Shown: piece after piece, positions 1 through 8,144 of the stretch
How positions within the stretch are numbered: position 1 is the stretch's first letter
Layout: the number at the start of each line of letters is the position of its first letter
Assembly: GCF_900110645.1 (NCBI RefSeq)
Contig: NZ_FOFB01000024.1
Coordinates: 1 to 64,000, forward strand
Length of the DNA: 64,000 nucleotides
Direction of reading: 5' to 3'
Source of the DNA: Neolewinella agarilytica
GTDB taxonomy: Bacteria; Bacteroidota; Bacteroidia; Chitinophagales; Saprospiraceae
Notes under the pieces: model-generated
What the model was told of the DNA's origin: nothing
Database searches by the model: none
The model's input: the letters and a program-made list of their open reading frames with translations, nothing else
Position numbers and translations under genes: made by a program

Positions 1-27
1 GCCGAAGTATGGGCTTCGTTCAACTGA

Positions 28-85
28 CCTGTCCGCGCTGCGAGCTGGGGGAAGAGGGCGTATTGGTGTGGAGGGCGCGGACAGG
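28..85. repeat. 11-bp inverted repeat
   Basis: Positions 28-38 and 75-85 are perfect reverse complements (CCTGTCCGCGC and GCGCGGACAGG). They bracket 36 bases in GC-rich sequence at the left edge of the window. The GC-rich stretch ends abruptly near position 90, where AT-rich sequence leading into the Shedu gene begins, so this may mark an insertion boundary. No gene could be assigned to the first 136 bases. Confidence 0.4.
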
Positions 86-136
86 CCTTAGAGTTCCATG
101 CAATCGAAAAATAGACCATAACTATAATTTACACTG

Positions 137-1393
137 ATGATCTTACAAAATTTAACTACAAGCTTCGACAATGAATTCGATTTTATCAATCGAGATTTAT
201 CAGAAATAGAAATAAGAGAGACGCACGCAAAAGATAAATGTGTGGTATGGGACATTTCAGATCCGCAGAAGAGTTATAATTGCTTTCTTTTAGCAAAAAA
301 CACGCAGTCTAAAATAATATGCGATCTAACATTTCACAAATCAAGTACATCTAAAAAATATCTCCCCCGACCAGTATTTAAGAGAGTTTCATTGGATGGA
401 AATATAAAGAATACTAGAAGTAAAGATAAAGTAATAGTCGACTTGAGTAATTCAAATGATGCAATTATATTTTGGAAATTTATTTCCTTCATCAAAAAAT
501 ATAAAGAAATAGTAGACTTAGATGATCTTGAATCTACTTTTAAAGTTATTGCAAAAGATTCATATTTTATAGAGTTTGACACAAAGACTGAAAAAGAGAA
601 AGCAAAAGATATAATTGAACTTGTTAGAAAGTCAGATTTGAAATCTTCTGACATCCGATCAATAGCATTTGAATCAAGGAAAAAAGATCTAAAAATATTT
701 TATCTGCTGCTTAAAAACAAGACTTTGTCAAATGGTAAGAAGAGTATCGACCACTATCGATCGAAGTACTCAATACAGCCAGGAGAAGAAGCGATATGGC
801 ATCATTTTTTAAAAAATCATGATTGGATTTTGGGCTTGAACCTAGATTTGGTTTTCATTAAAGAATTCTTAGATGAACAAAGTGTTGGTAATCCTAATTC
901 ATCAGGGTCAGGAAACCCGAAAGTGGATTTACTTGGCATGTCACACTTCACGACGTTGGTTGAGTTAAAACATGCCAATACAAATATTTTTAAAAAATCT
1001 GTAAGTAAAGGTAGAGCTAATACATGGGACTTCACCTCTGACTTCATTGAAGGAATAAGTCAATGTTTAGGTCAGGTAGAAGAAGTGACTAAATCGTTTG
1101 ATGGTAAACAGTATGTTGATGGCGACGGTGTAATTTTAGATAAACGATTTATTCATAACATAGATCCTCAATCAATTTTTATCATTGGTTGTAGATGCAG
1201 AGAATTTCCGATGTATGACGCAGATAATGATAATTTAGTAAAATACAAAGTATTTCAACGTTTCAGGAGAAATAATAGAATTGTTGATGTGCTGACGTTT
1301 GATGAGCTTTTTGAAAGATCATATTACTCAGTTTTTGATAAGAGGCTAGAATTTAGGTGGTGGGAGATGGATGAAAAAGATCTGTTCGTATAG
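137..1393 (+). CDS. sduA: Shedu family anti-phage nuclease (DUF4263-type)
   Basis: The 418-residue protein has a variable N-terminal part and a C-terminal PD-(D/E)XK-type nuclease domain. That domain begins near residue 216 with a GEEAIWHHF segment, followed by Asp264 in VDLLG, the E276-L-K278 pair in VELK, and Gln309 in a helix (GISQCLGQV). This E-x-x-W...D...ExK...Q layout is the signature of the Shedu (SduA) family, known as a single-gene phage defence system. The role here is inferred from that family. The gene is strongly AT-rich compared with the core genes, begins at an ATG, and is followed by IS remnants, all consistent with recent transfer. No partner gene is visible, as expected for Shedu. 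Confidence 0.82.
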   Translation: MILQNLTTSFDNEFDFINRDLSEIEIRETHAKDKCVVWDISDPQKSYNCFLLAKNTQSKIICDLTFHKSSTSKKYLPRPVFKRVSLDGNIKNTRSKDKVIVDLSNSNDAIIFWKFISFIKKYKEIVDLDDLESTFKVIAKDSYFIEFDTKTEKEKAKDIIELVRKSDLKSSDIRSIAFESRKKDLKIFYLLLKNKTLSNGKKSIDHYRSKYSIQPGEEAIWHHFLKNHDWILGLNLDLVFIKEFLDEQSVGNPNSSGSGNPKVDLLGMSHFTTLVELKHANTNIFKKSVSKGRANTWDFTSDFIEGISQCLGQVEEVTKSFDGKQYVDGDGVILDKRFIHNIDPQSIFIIGCRCREFPMYDADNDNLVKYKVFQRFRRNNRIVDVLTFDELFERSYYSVFDKRLEFRWWEMDEKDLFV

Positions 1394-1753
1394 AAATGAT
1401 GCTCGTCAGTTGTAAAAGGATGAGAAAATATTCAAATAAATATGCATGGAACACCGCAGCAAGCTTGTTAAGTTAAGCCAAAACGGAATAGCTTTAATCA
1501 AGGCCCTATGACCTAGTTGCTAACTCAACCAGGCATATTCAAAAACAGCTTATCTTAGCACAAGAGGTTCCCGTCCAGCCGTTAGCTGGTTTGTCTTGTG
1601 ACCCTGACTTGATTGATGTTTTACAATGTTGATCTATAATTATGTTCATAAATATGACGCCCCTGTGCCCTCAATATTTTGCGATTTCGTGGGCGGCTAG
1701 GTCGGGGCCTCTTTGCCTCTAAGTACCGAAGTAGTCGGTCGAGGAGGACAAGC

Positions 1754-2127
1754 TGTACGCTTCCCCTAAGCCGCAACCACTCAAGATTAGAAAATTTTAG
1801 CCGATCACTTAACTTTAAACAACAAAGAAACGATTATGAAGAAGTCAAAATTTACAGAGACTCAAATCACTTTTGCTTTAAGGCAGGCAGAACAAGGAAC
1901 TTGAGTTATTTGGATTTGTCGGAAGATTGGAATTAGTCAAGCTACCTTTTACAACTTGAATAAATATTTTGAAAAATAAATAGAAGACTATGATTCTTAC
2001 AATGAAAATTCTGGAACTTATAAATAAAAAGCATGAATATGCACTGACAGCATTCAAGTCACAGTTACCTGAAATTGAAGGAAATAGGAATATCATGATG
2101 TACGCTTCCCCTAAGCCGCAACCACTC
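1754..2127. repeat. Pair of 29-bp direct repeats
   Basis: Positions 1754-1782 and 2099-2127 carry the same 29 bases, beginning TGTACGCTTCCCCTAAG. The first copy lies 53 bp upstream of the IS3 orfA remnant. Similarity fades after the repeat (a loosely similar AT-rich tail follows each copy). A TG-initial repeat ahead of orfA is what an IS3-family left end looks like, so these could be two left ends of related, partly deleted elements. This is an inference. Confidence 0.55.
1836..1979 (+). pseudogene. IS3-family transposase OrfA remnant
   Basis: Reading from the ATG at 1836 gives MKKSKFTETQITFALRQAEQ, the classic beginning of an IS3-group OrfA (helix-turn-helix subunit). A TGA follows after 22 codons. 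The same frame then continues with CRKIGISQATFYN, the recognition-helix motif of the same family, and ends at TAA (1977-1979). The gene is therefore broken by an internal stop and lacks its C-terminal half. No OrfB (DDE catalytic subunit) is visible downstream, so the element cannot move by itself. Confidence 0.75.
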
Positions 2128-2388
2128 TAAAGTAGAAATTCTGATTTAGATTTTCATAGTTTACGGGCGATTTATAACCGATGCTGCTGTGTGGCCGAAT
2201 CTGATTATAGGGAGTATTGCATAAACACTACCAGATTGTATACAAGCGCTGTAGTTTCTTTCTTCAAGAAAAGAAACCTGGCTATGCATCAAGCAAAAAA
2301 AGCAACTCCCCCGTAACAGTTACCTGTAGGTCAGTCATTAAGAGTAGATACTATAAAAAGTATCCTCACTTGAGATAACAACGCAAGC

Positions 2389-3243
2389 ATGAAAACCTAC
2401 TTCTCCCTTCTGTCCTATTTGCTGTTATTGTTACTGCTACCCGCCACGGCAATGAGCCAATCCAGCACAACGATTGACGCCAAATCCTACGGCTACAGTT
2501 TTAAGTCGCCGGCCGGGTGGATTCATCAGGATCTTCAGAATGGGAGCCATTTTTTTGGTTCCAACACGATACCGGGCTTAATCGCGGTTTATCCCCATGC
2601 CTATGATAACAGAGAGGAGGTAAGGGCGTACGCCCAGGCAAACGGGATGGAGGAGGATGGGATGTTGCTTGCTCCTGTCGGGCAGATAGAGAATTTTTCA
2701 ACCAACGGCATCAGCGGAATCTTCACGGGCTGGGCCGAAGGCAGCCCGATTAAGGCAGCGATGATTTCGCTGTTTTCTCCTCACGGCGGAGGGGTGTCGA
2801 TAATCGTGATGACTTCCCCCGATAAATTCGATGCTTCCTATCCGGCTTTAGCCAAATCAGTAGCCAATTCCGTAATGCTTGTTCGTCCGGTGGAAAGTCA
2901 GCTGGCCCAACAGTGGAGACAAGGGTTAAGCAATAAGAAGCTGACCTATTTCAATACCACCAGTAATAGCACTGAGAAAAGGACCCTGATGTTGTACGAA
3001 AACGGAAGGTTCGTTTACGGAGATCAATCTTCTTACAGCAGTAGTGACTACGGCTCGGACTTTTCCAGCGCCAGCCAAAGCGACGATGCCGGGCAGTGGA
3101 AAATTTTGGGAGACGGGCAGGCAATTCAGTTACAGCTCACCTACAACGACGGTTCCATCAGCCAGCATTCTCTACAAATGAAAGAAGGAACGGCGACCCA
3201 GATCCTGCTGGATGGGCGGCGGTATTTTACGGAGGATTTGTAG
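2389..3243 (+). CDS. Secreted protein of unknown function
   Basis: This 284-residue protein has a clear signal peptide (residues 1-23, a run of leucines ending TAMSQ). The middle region (about 28-165) has the pattern of PsbP/DcrB-like folds: a YSFKSPAGW start and alternating strands such as GISGIFTGWAEG and GGGVSIIVMTSP. Residues 170-284 form a second small domain with a Ser-rich stretch (about 215-233). I do not recognise a precise family. It is followed by a strong hairpin at 3275-3310 and transcribed alone. Its composition is intermediate between the AT-rich left edge and the core genes. Confidence 0.7.
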   Translation: MKTYFSLLSYLLLLLLLPATAMSQSSTTIDAKSYGYSFKSPAGWIHQDLQNGSHFFGSNTIPGLIAVYPHAYDNREEVRAYAQANGMEEDGMLLAPVGQIENFSTNGISGIFTGWAEGSPIKAAMISLFSPHGGGVSIIVMTSPDKFDASYPALAKSVANSVMLVRPVESQLAQQWRQGLSNKKLTYFNTTSNSTEKRTLMLYENGRFVYGDQSSYSSSDYGSDFSSASQSDDAGQWKILGDGQAIQLQLTYNDGSISQHSLQMKEGTATQILLDGRRYFTEDL

Positions 3244-3274
3244 GTTTGGGGGGGCAGGCGGTTTCGGCCGGGAC

Positions 3275-3310
3275 GCTCGAAGGTCCCACAATACTGCGGG
3301 ACCTTCGAGC
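3275..3310. terminator. Perfect 13-bp hairpin after secreted protein gene
   Basis: GCTCGAAGGTCCC (3275-3287) pairs perfectly with GGGACCTTCGAGC (3298-3310) across a 10-base loop. It starts 32 bp after the stop of the 2389-3243 gene, so it may end that transcript, but there is no T-run after it. The arm sequence recurs: GGACGCTCGAAGGTCC (3271-3286) is found in reverse complement at 46374-46389. It therefore belongs to a small repeat family and is not a simple unique terminator. Confidence 0.45.
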
Positions 3311-3350
3311 TAATATGTCCGATATTTCATTACTAGCGACAAATTTTAAT

Positions 3351-3475
3351 TCGTCCGCCGAGCCTTGCATAGGTGAGCTTCGCTACTGCCTTCGGCGGTG
3401 GCTCGTCGGACGAATGGGTAAGACCCGAATCCTCTCGGCGGCCGAGCCAAGCTACCGCAAGGCTCGGCCGACGAG
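3351..3475. repeat. Two related GC-rich hairpins
   Basis: Arms 3351-3364 and 3400-3413 pair 13 of 14 bases. Arms 3434-3448 and 3461-3475 pair 14 of 15. Both hairpins share the word CCGAGCC/GGCTCG and lie 20 bp apart, as in paired REP-type repeats. No transposase of the REP-associated type was seen in the window. Confidence 0.5.
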
Positions 3476-3552
3476 CGAATTCTAGCGACTGCCACGAAAA
3501 ACCAAAAATAGGACATCCTACCTTCGAGCGCCCGCGCTTCCGAATATTCCGC

Positions 3553-3715
3553 CAGGGCAAACGCATCAAATCTAAAACTATAATCCAATATTTTATTTTT
3601 GTTCTGATCGAACGCAGTGAGCTGTCACTTGCGGTAGCAAATCAAGAATCAAATATCGAGAATCGCCAATCGCCAATCAAAAACGTAGCAAACGGAGTTT
3701 GATGCGTTTGCCCTG
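3553..3715. repeat. MITE-like element with 18-bp inverted ends
   Basis: CAGGGCAAACGCATCAAA (3553-3570) is the exact reverse complement of 3698-3715. The 127 bp between contain short AT-rich repetitions and no open frame. The size and terminal inverted repeats suit a miniature transposable element, but no target-site duplication is evident at the borders (ATTCCGC on the left, AATCTTA on the right). Confidence 0.5.
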
Positions 3716-3816
3716 AATCTTACCCCCGCCCCTTTCCCCAATCAACCGTAGCTTTACCCATTCTCCGCCTGCCTTCAATCTGGCGGTAATGTGTTTTTGA
3801 TCAACGGTTCTCTCCT

Positions 3817-6036
3817 ATGCGTAAATTGATTTTATCCCTTCTCCTTTTAGGTTGTCTTTCCCTCACCGCCCAGGAAGATCTTAAAGTGGGCCTCGTCCTG
3901 TCCGGCGGAGGTGCGCGGGGCTACGCGCACATCGGGGCTTTGCAGGTAATCGAAGAAGCGGGCATTCGGGTAGACTATATCGGGGGCACGAGCATGGGCT
4001 CCATCGTCGGTGGTTTGTACGCGACGGGCTACAGTGCTAAAGAGTTGGAAGCTTTGTTGCGGAAGACGGACATCATGTCGGAGTTGCAGGACGCCATTGG
4101 CCGCAACAAGCGGCCCATCTACGAAAAGCTCTACGATGAGCACTACCTTCTGGGCTTATCCTTAAGAGATTTTGCCATCCAGCTGCCGACGGCGCTGTCC
4201 GACGGGCAGCGAATCCACGACCTGTTCAGTCACTGGACGGCGGACGTGCGCCACATCAACGACTTCAGTAAACTGCCGATCCCGTTTCTCTGCGTGGGGA
4301 CGGACATTGTTTCCGGAGATGCCATCGTGCTGGAGGAAGGAACCCTTGCCGATGCGATGCGCGCCAGCGCAGCGCTGCCGGGAGTGTTGAGCCCCTACGA
4401 AATGAACGGCCACGTGATGACGGACGGCGGAGTATCCAACAACTACCCGGCGCAGGAAGTGAAGGCGAAAGGGATGGATTACCTCATTGGTATTACCGTG
4501 GAACAGGACCCTTACCAGGCAGACGAGATTAATTCCCTGGATAAGCTCTTGCTTCAGATCGCCTTTTTCCAGGCTACGCGCCGTAACGTCGCGCAATACG
4601 AAGCGACCGATATTGACATTGACCCGGACCTGGGCAGTCATACCCAACTGAGTTTCGAGGCCATTGATGAGCTGATTGCCGCGGGCCGCCTTGCTGCCGA
4701 AAAGCAACTCAGCACCCTGCGCGCCGTCGCCCAAAAACAAAGCAGCAAAAGAACCGCTGCCGAAAAATCGAATCCCCGCCCCGTTGAATTTCTCAATGCT
4801 CCGGTCGTGGAGATCCAGGGAAACACCGACCTGAGCCGGCGGCAAATTCTCAGCTTCTTCGAAGATAAACTGCCGGGAAAAATATCCTGGGCGGATTTCC
4901 GCGATCACCTCGTGGCACTTTTCGCCACGGGCCGCTACACGGCCATTGATTACGATTGGGAAGCGATTGAAAATGGCGAAGACGAAGCCGTAAAGCTCAC
5001 CCTGAAGCTCAAGCAATCACCCGATTTCGGGCAGCGGCTCCGGCTGGGGCTGCACTACGATCAGGTCTATCGTGCCAACCTGCTGGTGGGGCTGACGCTC
5101 AACGATGTGTTGGTGGATAATACGCTGACGACGATCGACCTCATCGGCGGCAGCCGCTTTCGCTACCGGGCGGATTATCGCGTTAACCGGGTGAACGGTT
5201 CTGCTTTCGGCCTGCGCAGCCGGCTGCATTACGCCGACGTGAGTTTTGACCTGCCGGAACTGATGTCTCCCTTCGAAGGGCTCGTCTTCGATCAGCTCGA
5301 TTACCGCTTTTCCGACCTGAATGCAGAGTTGTATTGGGACATCCGGCAAACGACCAATTCCTTCACGGGTATTGCCGCAGAGCTGAAGTATTACCGCACC
5401 CTTTCTGATCAGATTGCCGAAGTGGATAATTCGAGTCTTTTCACCCTCGGCAAAGACGTATACTTCGTGCCGAAAGCCTACTTTCTGTACGATAAGCTGA
5501 ACGTTCGTGATTTCCCGATGCGGGGCTTTAGTCTGGCGGGGGAAGCGCGGGGTATCCACAACCTGAATGCGGAAAATGTGGATGAAAACAAGTGGGCCTT
5601 TAATGCCGATCTCGACGCTCTCTTCCTCCTGCCGATGGGAAAAAAAGTAAGTGCGGGCCTGGAAATGAACGTCGGAGGTTTTCTGGACGGATCGTCTCTA
5701 CCCTACCGCTATTACCTGGGGAGTAACAATCGCAACCTGTTCAATAATTTCAAATTATTCCCGAGCATAAACCTGGGGGAAGCCTCGGGAGAAAATCTGT
5801 TGATGGGAGAATTATTTCTGAGATTTAACCCCGCCGTCAGCCATTACCTGACCCTCGGCGGGCGGGTGGCCCGCCTGGGCCAGGAAGAAGGCTTACCCAC
5901 CTCCATTGACCGGGACTTGCTGGCAGCGGGCCGGTTTACCTACGGTTACAACTCTCCGCTCGGCCCGATCGAACTGACTTATGCACGCGGAAATGCGGGC
6001 GGGCAGTTGTATCTGAATATTGGTTATTGGTTTTAA
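3817..6036 (+). CDS. Patatin-like phospholipase with POTRA and outer-membrane barrel (PlpD type)
   Basis: The 739-residue protein starts with a signal peptide (1-18) followed by a patatin domain. It shows the oxyanion motif GGGARG (30-35), nucleophile Ser59 in GTSMG, and catalytic Asp203 in DGG, so the Ser-Asp dyad is complete and a lipase/phospholipase activity is expected. A POTRA-like segment follows (about 329-385, starting VVEIQGNTDLSRRQIL). The rest (about 395-739) consists of alternating amphipathic strands ending in YLNIGYWF, a typical C-terminal outer-membrane signal with terminal Phe. This order matches type Vd secretion proteins and the Bacteroidota patatin-BamA-like family. It is transcribed alone and followed by a 68-bp hairpin. 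Confidence 0.85.
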   Translation: MRKLILSLLLLGCLSLTAQEDLKVGLVLSGGGARGYAHIGALQVIEEAGIRVDYIGGTSMGSIVGGLYATGYSAKELEALLRKTDIMSELQDAIGRNKRPIYEKLYDEHYLLGLSLRDFAIQLPTALSDGQRIHDLFSHWTADVRHINDFSKLPIPFLCVGTDIVSGDAIVLEEGTLADAMRASAALPGVLSPYEMNGHVMTDGGVSNNYPAQEVKAKGMDYLIGITVEQDPYQADEINSLDKLLLQIAFFQATRRNVAQYEATDIDIDPDLGSHTQLSFEAIDELIAAGRLAAEKQLSTLRAVAQKQSSKRTAAEKSNPRPVEFLNAPVVEIQGNTDLSRRQILSFFEDKLPGKISWADFRDHLVALFATGRYTAIDYDWEAIENGEDEAVKLTLKLKQSPDFGQRLRLGLHYDQVYRANLLVGLTLNDVLVDNTLTTIDLIGGSRFRYRADYRVNRVNGSAFGLRSRLHYADVSFDLPELMSPFEGLVFDQLDYRFSDLNAELYWDIRQTTNSFTGIAAELKYYRTLSDQIAEVDNSSLFTLGKDVYFVPKAYFLYDKLNVRDFPMRGFSLAGEARGIHNLNAENVDENKWAFNADLDALFLLPMGKKVSAGLEMNVGGFLDGSSLPYRYYLGSNNRNLFNNFKLFPSINLGEASGENLLMGELFLRFNPAVSHYLTLGGRVARLGQEEGLPTSIDRDLLAAGRFTYGYNSPLGPIELTYARGNAGGQLYLNIGYWF

Positions 6037-6074
6037 AAAGGGCTTCTGGGTATGCATAAGAGATTGTAATTTTT

Positions 6075-6142
6075 ACCAGACTCGTCGGAACGCCTTCGTC
6101 AGGCGCTATCGCGCTGACTACGAGCGTTCCGACTAGTCTGGT
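6075..6142. repeat. Long hairpin after patatin gene
   Basis: ACCAGACTCGTCGGAACGC (6075-6093) pairs with 6124-6142 at 18 of 19 positions. A second imperfect palindrome built on the same TTCGTCGGA word follows (about 6158-6220) and contains a small GAGGC-GATA-GCCTC hairpin. TCGTCGGA also appears in the hairpins at 3351-3413. These may be REP-like intergenic elements that also act as transcript ends. Confidence 0.5.
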
Positions 6143-6272
6143 ATCAGCCAGTACTAGTTCGTCGGAACAATAAATTTCTTGAGGCGATAGCCTCATAAGG
6201 GAATTTTTGGTCGGACGAATCTTGTACGATTCCTCAAAGCGGTTATTCACACGCCCTCCCGAACTAAATTGG

Positions 6273-6280
6273 TACTTTTG
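6273..6280 (+). promoter_or_regulatory. Bacteroidota -7 box for M42 peptidase gene
   Basis: TACTTTTG fits the Bacteroidota consensus TAnnTTTG and lies 22 bp before the ATG at 6303. That would give a short leader. A clear -33 element was not identified. Confidence 0.5.
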
Positions 6281-6302
6281 CGGAGAATCGATACATACCA
6301 AC

Positions 6303-7424
6303 ATGCTCAATCTAGCACTACTTACCTCCATCTGTGAAGCACCAGGCGTCTCTGGTTTTGAACGCCGCATCCGTGAACTGGTCCTTCGGGAAGTACGGGA
6401 ATTGGCCGATGAGGTAGAGGTGGATAATATGGGTAATGTGATCGCCATACTCCGGGGAAAATCTTCGAAGCGGGTGATGGTGGCCGCGCACATGGATGAG
6501 ATTGGTTTTATCGTCAATCACATCGATGATAAAGGCTTTATCCGTTTTCTTCCGCTGGGTGGTTTTGACCCGAAAACGCTGACGGCGCAGCGGGTAATCG
6601 TTCACGGGCGGGAAGACGTGATCGGGGTTCTGGGCTGTAAGCCAATCCACATCATGAAGCCGGAGGAGCGCAAGCAGGTTGTTCCCCTGAACGAATATTT
6701 CGTCGATACGGGCATGACCAAAGAGGCGGTGGAAAAACTGATCTCCGTCGGAGATCCCATTTCCCGGGAGCGGGCGCTGATTGAAATGGGGGATTGTGTT
6801 ACGAGTAAATCACTCGATAACCGGGTGTCGGTTTTCATTCTGATCGAAACGCTTCGTCGGCTTAAGGGGCAGGAATTGCCCCACGACCTCTACGCTACTT
6901 TTACGGTTCAGGAAGAGGTTGGACTGCGCGGTGCGATGGGCAGCGTGGGACACATCGACCCTGATTTTGGCTTCGGTCTGGACGTAACGATTGCCTACGA
7001 TGTGCCGGGCTCGAGCCCACACGAAGCAGTTACCAGTCTGGGCAGCGGTGCGGCCATCAAGATTCTGGACGGTTCCGTTATTTCAGATTACCGCATGGTG
7101 AACTACCTGAAAGAAGTGGCCCGGGCCGCCGACATCAAGACCCAGCTCGAATTGCTTCCCGCCGGAGGAACGGACACTGCGGCCGTGCAGCGGTACGGGA
7201 ATAAGGGCGCGATCGCAGGTGCAATATCGATTCCTTTGCGCAATATGCACCAGAGTACGGAAATGGCGCATAAAGAAGACATCCTGGCTACGATTGATTT
7301 GCTGGCAGCAGGCATCAGTCAGCTGGGAACTTATAACTGGGACTTCAGCGCCGACCATGGAACAGCCGACGCTCACCCGGATGCCATTAAGCCCGGAAGC
7401 GAAAGTGATTTTAGCTGGATGTAG
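6303..7424 (+). CDS. M42 family metallopeptidase (glutamyl/deblocking aminopeptidase type)
   Basis: The 373-residue protein is a cytoplasmic co-catalytic zinc aminopeptidase of family M42. Visible landmarks are the metal-binding AHMDEIGF near residue 66, KSLDNRVS near 171, the catalytic/metal EE pair in TFTVQEEVGLRGA near 203, GLDVTIAYD near 223, and the final histidine in IPLRNMHQSTEM near 317. The ATG at 6303 was chosen because homologues begin close to this LLTSICEAPGVSGFE segment and because a promoter box lies just upstream. An upstream in-frame ATG at 6207 would start inside the hairpin region. The gene runs convergent with mscL, stops 10 bp apart. Confidence 0.88.
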   Translation: MLNLALLTSICEAPGVSGFERRIRELVLREVRELADEVEVDNMGNVIAILRGKSSKRVMVAAHMDEIGFIVNHIDDKGFIRFLPLGGFDPKTLTAQRVIVHGREDVIGVLGCKPIHIMKPEERKQVVPLNEYFVDTGMTKEAVEKLISVGDPISRERALIEMGDCVTSKSLDNRVSVFILIETLRRLKGQELPHDLYATFTVQEEVGLRGAMGSVGHIDPDFGFGLDVTIAYDVPGSSPHEAVTSLGSGAAIKILDGSVISDYRMVNYLKEVARAADIKTQLELLPAGGTDTAAVQRYGNKGAIAGAISIPLRNMHQSTEMAHKEDILATIDLLAAGISQLGTYNWDFSADHGTADAHPDAIKPGSESDFSWM

Positions 7425-7434
7425 AAAACCGGCC

Positions 7435-7896
7435 TCAGGCTGCCTCCCGCTGCGGAGCGGCGGGTGGCTCATTGTTGAATTTCTTCATCTCATCGCGAAT
7501 TTCGGAGAGCAGCTGAATATCCCTCGGGGTAGGGACAACCTTATTGCCCTCGTCTTCGGCCTGATCCTTCAGACTGTTGATGAAGCGGATAACGACAAAG
7601 AGGGTTAGGGCGACGATGCCGAAGTCCATCATGGCTTCGATGAACTTTCCGTATCCGATAATGATGCCGGGAGTAATGACGCTGCCATCGGCAGCGAGGT
7701 CGGGGTCGGCGATGACCCATTTGAGGTCTCCTAAATCTACTCCGGCGGTCAGAAAGCCCAGGGGAGGCATGATGATTTGCTTGACGAGCACATCAACAAT
7801 CTGATTGAAAGCCGCGCCAATGATGATACCGATGGCGAGGTCGATCATGTTGCCCTTAACGGCAAACTTCTTGAATTCGTGAAAAAAATTTCCCAT
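7435..7896 (-). CDS. mscL: Large-conductance mechanosensitive channel MscL
   Basis: This 153-residue inner-membrane protein opens under membrane tension during osmotic downshock. It begins with the N-terminal amphipathic helix (MGNFFHEFKKFAVKG), followed by the pore-lining TM1 (about 17-45, DLAIGIIIGAAFNQIVDVLV) and TM2 (about 84-106, GIVALTLFVVIRFIN). The C-terminal cytoplasmic helix region is present, with an Ala/Pro-rich tail. Length and motif order are normal for the family. The gene is monocistronic and convergent with the M42 peptidase. Confidence 0.95.
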   Translation of the reverse strand: MGNFFHEFKKFAVKGNMIDLAIGIIIGAAFNQIVDVLVKQIIMPPLGFLTAGVDLGDLKWVIADPDLAADGSVITPGIIIGYGKFIEAMMDFGIVALTLFVVIRFINSLKDQAEDEGNKVVPTPRDIQLLSEIRDEMKKFNNEPPAAPQREAA

Positions 7897-8116
7897 GGCT
7901 GTAGCTGGTTTTTAGGTGTAACCGGAAACGAGAGGGGGATGTTAACGGGCAGGGGAAAAATCATTCGCGCCAGGTATTATGATAAGTAGAATTTGAGGCC
8001 TTGAAAATGAGGTGTTCAGGAGTGTGGAGTGGGGCTGACGTCAGAATAAGCCCCGTGCGCGGAAACATTATGATAAGTAGGTGGTAACATTTCATCACAT
8101 TGCTCAAAAAACCTTC

Positions 8117-8138
8117 CTTGCACCTGCGGTGAGCGCCC
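8117..8138 (+). repeat. Dispersed TTGCACCTGCGG motif, copy 1
   Basis: CTTGCACCTGCGGTGAGCGCCC, differing from the commonest form at the central bases. It lies just beyond the stop codon of the leftward membrane-protein gene at 8145. Confidence 0.6.
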
Positions 8139-8144
8139 GCCTGC

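Larger units (their letters stand above)
1394..2388. other. Gene-poor region with IS debris
   Basis: About 1 kb without an intact gene. It contains the truncated IS3-type orfA remnant (1836-1979) and two copies of a 29-bp direct repeat. A short open frame at 1990-2129 runs into the second repeat copy and resembles nothing I recognise. The stretch from 2130 to 2340 has no supportable gene. The region looks like the remains of one or more insertion sequences between the Shedu gene and the next core gene. Confidence 0.55.
3244..3816. other. Repeat-rich intergenic region
   Basis: The 570 bp between the secreted protein and the patatin gene hold no supportable gene. The content is a series of inverted repeats: a perfect 13-bp stem (3275-3310), two related GC-rich hairpins (3351-3413 and 3434-3475), and a large element with 18-bp inverted ends (3553-3715). 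All apparent open frames here overlap these repeats and are treated as chance. Confidence 0.6.

Noticed and set aside
3333-3702. Several open frames of 78-109 codons
   Set aside because: All lie within the hairpin and MITE-like repeats and translate to Arg/Ala-rich sequence without a start context.
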